A stretch of 64,000 nucleotides of DNA from Diphasiastrum complanatum (taxonomy: Eukaryota > Streptophyta > Lycopodiopsida > Lycopodiales > Lycopodiaceae): contig CM055111.1 of NCBI GenBank assembly GCA_029204225.1, positions 14,403,011 through 14,467,010 of the forward strand, read 5' to 3'. A model generated the notes under the pieces. That model was given only the letters and a program-made list of their open reading frames with translations, ran no database searches and was not told the origin of the DNA. Made by a program: the position numbers and the translations under genes. Position 1 is the stretch's first letter, and each line of letters opens with the position of its first letter. Below are positions 58,236-64,000 of the stretch, piece by piece.

Positions 58236-59325
58236 TTGGTGGCTAAAGGATATGCACAAGAACATGGTATTGACTATGATTAAACCTTTGCACTCGTGGC
58301 AAAGATGGTAGGCATTCGGGTCATCATCTCTCTTGCAACTCTTTTTGGATGGGATCTATGACAATTGGACATAATTAATGCATTCCTGATTGGTGATATT
58401 GAGGAGGAAGTATACATGGAGCAACCCGAGGGCTACATCTCACATGGCAAGCTAATCATGTTTGTTTTCTACAAAATAGTATGGGATTAAGTATGCACCA
58501 AGGAATTGGTATGCTAAGCTCAACACATTTCTACTTTCTCAAAACTTTGTTATGAGTGAGTATGATCATTCACTATATTTTAGATTTCTTGGAAATTATG
58601 TTACTATTCTTCTATCTATGTGGATGATATCATATTGAGTGAGGTAATGAAAGATCCTTCGAGGACATTACTCTCTATAGGAAGCTAGTTGGTTCAATCA
58701 TATATCTAACCATCACAAGACCTGATCTAAGCTATTGTGTTGGTATATTAAGCCCATTTATGCAAGATCCTAGTGAAGAGAATTGGAAGCTAGGCAGGAG
58801 GGTATTGAGATACATTATGGGAATAAGAGATTTTGGCATTGTCTACAATCGATCATCACCTAACTTGTTTGGATTTTCAGATTCAGATTTTGTAGGAGAT
58901 CAAATGGATAGGAAGTCCATAAGTGCACATGCTATCTTTATAGGTGATGGAGCTATATCATGGATGTCGAAAAAGCAAGCTACTATCTCATTGTCAACTA
59001 TGAGGCCGAGTACAAAGCACTTACATCATGCACAAAGGAGATGTTATGGATCAAAAGGATGTTGAAAGATCTTCACTTGCTGAATTTTTCAGAGAGTCCA
59101 ATCATCTTTTTTGACAACCTATTAGCCCAAAGATTGGCAAGTAATCCTGTCTTTCATGCGAGGAGAAAGCATATTGAGGTGGCATATCATTTTGTGAGGG
59201 AACCAGGTATGGAAAAGGAGGTGGAGCTTCAACATGTCTCATCAAGGGAATGTGTAGCTGATATCTTCACCAAAGCACTTGAAAAAGAATTGCTTACAAA
59301 GCATAGAACATCACTTGGTGCTTAG
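58236..59325 (+). pseudogene. Copia reverse transcriptase-RNase H, broken
   Basis: This segment encodes the end of pol, which copies element RNA to DNA. RT text includes LVAKGYAQEHGIDYD, a stop, VAKMVGIRVIISLATLFGW, a stop, then QLDIINAFLIGDIEEEVYME, QPEGY, and later WYAKLNTFLLSQNFVMSEYD. The YVDD region is present in another frame near 58620 (SIYVDDII). It then joins directly to KLVGSIIYLTITRPDLSY, followed by RNase H: DFGIVYN, GFSDSDFVGD, SKKQATISLST, YEAEYKALTSC, and VADIFTKALEKELLTKHRTS to a TAG at 59323. Several stops and shifts (such as near 58995) and a short deletion near 58640 inactivate it. Gag, protease and integrase that should precede it are absent. Confidence 0.9.
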
Positions 59326-59562
59326 AGATAAACTTTATAGAATTATTTTTAATCTAAGTTCATTTGAATTACCACTTTTGTAAAGTGTGGAAAATGTAGT
59401 AGGTCGAGTTTTGGAAGATTCAAATTTGAATATTTGGAACATTGAATCTAGCCTACATTGTGAGTCTTTAGATCTAGAAGTTTCCTATTGTTGATAAGAT
59501 TGGAGAAGGACATCCAAATAGGGTATGGACCTGTTATAAATAGTGTACAAGCGTGGGGAGAG

Positions 59563-59615
<53 letters not shown>

Positions 59616-59928
59616 CATTCATGAGTTCTCTTTTGGTTCATATATCCATTGGTACACTATAGTGTTGATATCTTGCAATTTTGTGTGTAGAATGCAATTG
59701 TATGTTTATTATTGGATCCACACATGTGAAATATAGTACCTTACTATTATTGTACAAATAGAAAATTTATTTTATCATATATTTGATGTTTGATCAAGAT
59801 CTTGTTGAGTTTGCATCTTCTATGTGTAATTGATATTAGATTTCTACATTGTCAATGGTGCTAGATGTGTTGTAGTTCATAGCCAAAAGGGAAATATTGG
59901 GTCTTAGTGATCTGATATTTCTTCACAG
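59321..59928 (+). mobile_element. Copia LTR, copy 2 (3' LTR)
   Basis: This begins overlapping the RNase H stop codon and aligns with 57619-58235. It holds a TATA box (TATAAATAG, 59535-59543) and a 47-bp CT tract (59566-59612), then the shared CATGAGTTCTC, GGATCCACACATG, TACCTTACTATTATTG and CATATATTTGATGTT blocks. It ends near TTCACAG. By eye, similarity to copy 1 is roughly 75-80% outside gaps, indicating an old element. Confidence 0.75.
59566..59612. repeat. (CT)n microsatellite, 47 bp, in LTR copy 2
   Basis: CT repeat in the same LTR position as the tract at 57847-57909. Confidence 0.97.
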
Positions 59929-62179
59929 TATTTGGCCTCATTTGATTTGAGATTAGCATTGAATTCAAGAATAAAGTATTGATGCAAAATCTTTGTTATA
60001 TTAGCCTTGCCAATCTTGATATGTCTAATTCTAAAGATTTTGATAACATGGTTATTAGAATATTAATGTCGAGTTTATGTTGTTGTACAATTACTTTGAA
60101 TTGTTATTTGTCGAGTATTGTGTGCTCGCAATATTTAATAATGGTAACAGGCCTAAATGTCCTGTATGATACCAAAGGGTGCAAGCAACCCCTATACACC
60201 GTTTGTATTCATTGTCTTGTTCATTCAATAGAGAGGAGTGGAGAAGATTGTAACGACTATGTTGTGTCTTATTCTTCATGTCTGATTTCTCTGTCGTGAT
60301 CCTAGTTCATTGGTTAATGGATTAGATGAGTGATGATTACACACATTGAATGTGATTGCTTCTAATTGTTGTAATCTCCTTTAAGTTATCCAATATGGTA
60401 TCATAGCCATTGTTAATGGCTACCATGCTTTAATCCTTGTATAAAAGAGAGGATGTGAATGCTTGTGTGCAGATTTGTGTTATTTTTCTGTGAATGCCAG
60501 TAAATGCATCGTATCTGCTTGTATGCACTAATTAGTGGGGTGCAACCATCTGTAAATGCAAAGCATTACAAGTGTGATCCTATTACTTGTGGAAAAGAGA
60601 GGATAGATTACATTTCTTTACTGGTGCATGTGCAGCAATTGGGTGTCTTTGAAAGAAGGTTGAAGGACGGTGTTATCTAAGAGACCAAGGAATGATGAGC
60701 AGACAAGCCCTCAGAGCGAGCAAGCCGACAGCTAGTCGCTTATCTGCATTTCGGATGCAGAGGTCTCTCAGGCTGTCTCTCACTTGCATTTAGAAACAAG
60801 CATATCTTGGCGGGGTTTGTAGAGGCAGTATGTCTGATGATGTTCATCACTTCGAGAAGTTTCAGATTGCAAGAAAGCGGATTAGGAGAACCTTGACATG
60901 CGTCTTCTTTCCATGCTTGTGATTCTTTGCAAAGTTTTTTTATTTGAGAAAGCCTTCCTATCTTGAGCAGTTGAAGAGGAAATTTGAGAACGAAAAGTTT
61001 CTGTAGCACTTCAACGATGATACAACTGACTTGTTGCTACATTGTTCAGTAAATTGACTTCCATTTTACCTGCCGGTAAATCTACCGCCATGAAACTTGA
61101 TGACTTAGTTTTTCGTTCGGGACACTACTTAGCACGGTGCCCGGGTTTATTGCAAAGAAAACACAAGAGAGGATTTAATTCGTGGCTGGTTGCTAGCATC
61201 TGGTGCAATCAACGAGCGCCAACATTGATTCAAATCAAAGAAAAGATTTGAATATGGGCAGTGCACCGTGAGCGATGGAGCGATCAAGAGCAGCAAATGT
61301 TGAACTGGTCCAATTCATAGCGATCCTCTAACGGGCTGTGAAGAATGCAGTGATGATGGGCTGGCGGATTTTGCAAAGGTTTGTGGTCCTTTGAAAAACC
61401 TTTCCTGCGGCTCTTGTGGATTTGGAACCCGTGGCCTCAATGACTTACTCCAACATTATGTACTTTTGGAAGATCTGAGTGAGATGAAGACGTGAAGGCC
61501 TACATCACTGATCCAAACGGCTGTTCTAATGTCTGCCACAGATGGGACGATGGAACTGATCCAGAGATGGCAGATTGAAGCGACCTACATTTTTTGACAA
61601 ATCGATCCAAACGGCCGATGTGATCCACAGAGGATCATAAGCCAGGCAATAGTGCGAGCTAGAATAAGCATCCTTCGAACGACAAGCAACGATCGACATA
61701 TGAAGAAGAAGAAACCTTCATTCTTCTTGGCTGACGCGTGAAGGAGATGAAGGAGAACATCGGAGGCAAAATGAGAGTGATGGGACCGACAAGGTTAATT
61801 CTTTGGTGGTTACCTTTCAAAGTTTTTAATGGTCACTTTTAAAAAGATTTGGGATTGGGTCCCTAAGGGCCACCCTTCAATCTTAAGACTGTCCCTCTGT
61901 CTCAAAAACAATGGAGAATAGAAAACAGAGGCATAATTTCACTTGGAAAATCCATTTCTGTTCAAACGAAAAGCATATAGTCTCTTGCAACACTGTTTGA
62001 GCTACGCTGTGAACTAAAAAAATTTCAATTTGGACTTCGGCAGAAAAAGATATTCACAATTGAAGTTAGTGACCTCCGAAAAAGCTAAGGACAGCTTTAC
62101 ATTTTACTAGCTAAGCTACGTTATTTCCTATTTGCGGTGATGTCTTATGCCCTCTCCTGCAATTACGTGATCTAACTAT
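59929..62179. other. Intergenic with a primer-binding-site-like sequence
   Basis: TGGTATCATAGCC at 60396-60408 differs by one base from the plant retroelement primer-binding site and may mark the inner end of a decayed LTR, but no gag follows. A minus-strand frame at 60740-61009 (89 codons, Leu/Lys-rich start, Ser/Pro/Arg-rich end) is not recognised. No other gene is visible. Confidence 0.4.
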
Positions 62180-62186
62180 GTTTAAC

Positions 62187-62300
62187 TAATAAAATGGGTG
62201 ATAAAAACATTCTCTTATTGCCGGAAGGATGGCACCAACTATCCAATTTGGAAGTTTAAAATGAAAAATCTTCTAATGTGTTGTGGGTATTTTTTGCACA
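62187..62300 (+). pseudogene. Copia gag N-terminal fragment
   Basis: After ATGGGTGAT (frame one), a shift leads to KDGTNYPIWKFKMKNLLMCC, the conserved opening of plant Copia gag. It ends within 40 codons. The following sequence to 62735 carries no further gag homology that I can see. Confidence 0.65.
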
Positions 62301-62735
62301 ATAATAAACAAGTGGGTCCCACCACTTAAAAACTGTTGGCCAGCCTTACCTAGTGGGCCCCGCCACAGTACATTGTAAGTAGGGTAATAAGTGCGAGGGC
62401 ACTGGCATCCTGCGCGTGTAAGCCCAACCCAATGAGCACAAGTAGCAAGTTGTAATTCCTAGGAATAAGAGACTAGGAGCTTAAAACTCTAAATACAACG
62501 ATCAGAAGCATAATCAAGCCAACAAGGAGCTCATCTGAAGGATGGATGTCAGATAAACCCATCTAAATCATGAATTTCTTCAACAAATAGTGGCAAGGTA
62601 GAAGTTTTGGTTATATCCTCTTGCATGTCACCGAACTCCATGGAGGACCATAACAGCCTACCAGTCTATTTTGTGGAGGATCCTAAGGAAAATCTATTAC
62701 CAGTGTATGTCTATTAACTTAGAGGCGATGACGTA

Positions 62736-63512
62736 TTGCACTCGTCGGTAAGATACTATGGATGCAGAGGAAAACACCATCGTGCTGAATGTCCACATCG
62801 AGGGGATCCATCAACATTTGATCCCTTGTGTTCACAATGCGGAGTTAATCATCCATGCCAAGATTGTTCGATGAGAAATTCACAAATAGCCGGGAGGCAT
62901 TTGGCCTATGTAGACCAACATGCATCTGTGGTGACCCTTCCACCTCGAACGTACTACAAAAGAAAAATCCTAGTGCCACCAGGTTATGAAACGAGTGATG
63001 AAGAGGACAATCTGGCAAAAGTCCCAAAGTACGGAAAGATACCCTCGGACAAACAAGTAAAACCATCACAGAAGACAGAGATGGTAGAATCCATCACGCC
63101 AATGGTAACTGAGGAAGTCAAGAAATTGGCAACCGATGAAGTCCAGCGGATTTTACCAAGCCTCTTGGCGCAATCAATGCAAAGAATTCTTAGTGATGAA
63201 TTACAAAGGGGCCTAGTGTCAACGGAGCGACGAGAAGACAATCTAGCACAAGATCCAAGGAAAAGTGCAATCATGCAGCCTTCAACGGAGAAGTTCAATG
63301 ACCAAGAGAAGACTAAAGTTGATGATTGTCCCTCAACGAGCAAGATTCAACCAAAGTCTAATTGTTCCACAATTCAACAGACCCCCAAATCAACGCCAAT
63401 TCGGGGTATATCCATTCTTCAAAGGCCAAATCCAGGGAATCCAAGCCCAAATAGGCCTCCAGTACAGCAAGCACCAATGCCTACAATGACAAAGCCTGTC
63501 CTCAATCTATGA
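62736..63512 (+). CDS. Gag-like protein with zinc knuckle, partial, 258 aa
   Basis: The open frame has no ATG at its start (first codon TTG; the frame continues upstream), so the N-terminus is missing. A first knuckle reads YYGCRGKHHRAEC, in which Tyr replaces the first Cys. A second, CSQCGVNHPCQDC (about residues 33-45), keeps CX2CX3HX4C. Then come a basic KRKILVPPGYETSDEEDNL segment and an amphipathic helix-like region (EEVKKLATDEVQRILPSLLA). The C-terminal third is Ser/Thr/Pro/Gln-rich. Knuckle plus disordered tail fits the nucleocapsid end of a retrotransposon gag. No pol is seen before the window ends. A shifted frame with TVEESRQVMAYFEYLD continues at about 63513-63605, suggesting a frameshift in a longer protein. 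Confidence 0.6.
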   Translation: MHSSVRYYGCRGKHHRAECPHRGDPSTFDPLCSQCGVNHPCQDCSMRNSQIAGRHLAYVDQHASVVTLPPRTYYKRKILVPPGYETSDEEDNLAKVPKYGKIPSDKQVKPSQKTEMVESITPMVTEEVKKLATDEVQRILPSLLAQSMQRILSDELQRGLVSTERREDNLAQDPRKSAIMQPSTEKFNDQEKTKVDDCPSTSKIQPKSNCSTIQQTPKSTPIRGISILQRPNPGNPSPNRPPVQQAPMPTMTKPVLNL

Positions 63513-63605
63513 TATTGACTGTTGAGGAAAGTCGTCAGGTTATGGCATACTTCGAATACCTGGACATACAAGAGACTATAAACGTTTTGGCCTCTTTTCC
63601 AAATA

Positions 63606-64000
63606 TGGTATGCTCATGTCTTGGTGTATGAGTAGAGATCCGAATTGTAGGTCAGCAGAGACTTTCAAACAAACCTAATTGAAAACCAATATTACTGATA
63701 AAATGCATATCATAAATCGATTAAAACCCTAACAAGTTGCTTCAACCTTACTTAGACATCCACAAATGTACTAACAAGCATATGAAATGTGACAATGCCA
63801 TAGTCAAGTCAAAACACAACCAATTATATTAGAACAAAGTCAAAACCCAACCAACTAATTGTGCTTTCTACATCTAATTACATAAATCTTTTATTCTCAT
63901 TGGACTCCTAATGTCCCTGATTTTAAACATGAAACACATTTCTTATCTTTTTCGGCTCATCTCCGTATATGCAAAACCAGGCACAAAATTAATAATCCTT
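63606..64000. other. Window end, no gene seen
   Basis: AT-rich sequence with no recognisable feature. If the gag-like frame belongs to an element, its pol should lie further right, but no similarity appears before the window ends. Confidence 0.4.

Noticed and set aside
57847-59612. CRISPR-like or regulatory repeat array from the two CT tracts
   Set aside because: These are simple dinucleotide repeats inside two LTRs of a plant retrotransposon.
60740-61009. 89-codon minus-strand frame as an exon
   Set aside because: No recognisable family, splice partners or promoter. It is mentioned only within the intergenic entry.

Overview
This is nuclear DNA of a land plant, most likely a vascular plant with a large, repeat-rich, gene-poor genome. 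Coding exons are short islands separated by AT-rich introns of up to about 6.7 kb. Both recognisable genes have plant orthologues: a clade-D-type PP2C phosphatase and an EMSY-like ENT-domain protein. The mobile elements are typical of plant chromosomes: Copia LTR retrotransposons primed by initiator tRNA-Met, CACTA/TNP2, hAT, foldback MITEs and a tRNA-derived short insertion. The species cannot be named from the sequence; I lean towards a large-genome lineage such as a fern or gymnosperm, but that is a guess.

Layout. 1-2649: no gene, short repeats. 2650-7701 (minus): four-exon PP2C gene that reassembles to 356 residues with all splice phases matching. 7702-8800: its leader/promoter side, with a GA tract and telomere-like boxes. 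8800-19294: degraded intergenic DNA with a foldback element, an intact Copia gag frame (minus) with its primer-binding site, and two diverged related LTRs. 19295-19804 (minus): a 169-residue unrecognised open frame behind a TATA box. 21400-27044: a decayed CACTA element with a divergent second frame, whose TNP2 frame has acquired a Copia gag-pre-integrase segment. 28938-29021: an 84-bp tRNA-like insertion with 15-bp target duplications. 34460-43654 (minus): an EMSY-like gene whose largest intron contains an hAT transposase pseudogene; the Agenet/Tudor exon expected there was not found.

46785-49962 holds a family of CG-rich, palindrome-studded miniature elements, one with a clean 8-bp target duplication, plus a Copia 5' end. 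50853-53478 holds a 454-bp tandem duplication and a 102-bp degenerate satellite. 54541-59928 is a composite of Copia pieces: a minus-strand RNase H end, then a plus-strand gag-protease that runs into about 1.8 kb of unrecognised degenerate reading frame, an LTR with a CT tract, a decayed RT-RNase H, and a second LTR. 62180-63560 holds gag remnants, including a 258-residue open frame with a zinc knuckle.

The two host genes have no evident functional link. The PP2C would act in phosphoprotein signalling (clade D members oppose SAUR-controlled H+-ATPase activation), and the EMSY-like protein in chromatin reading. The rest is best read as layered transposon history. The most unusual items are the CACTA-Copia in-frame junction, the palindrome-studded hAT-like family, the unknown frame behind the Copia protease, and the split EMSY-like gene.
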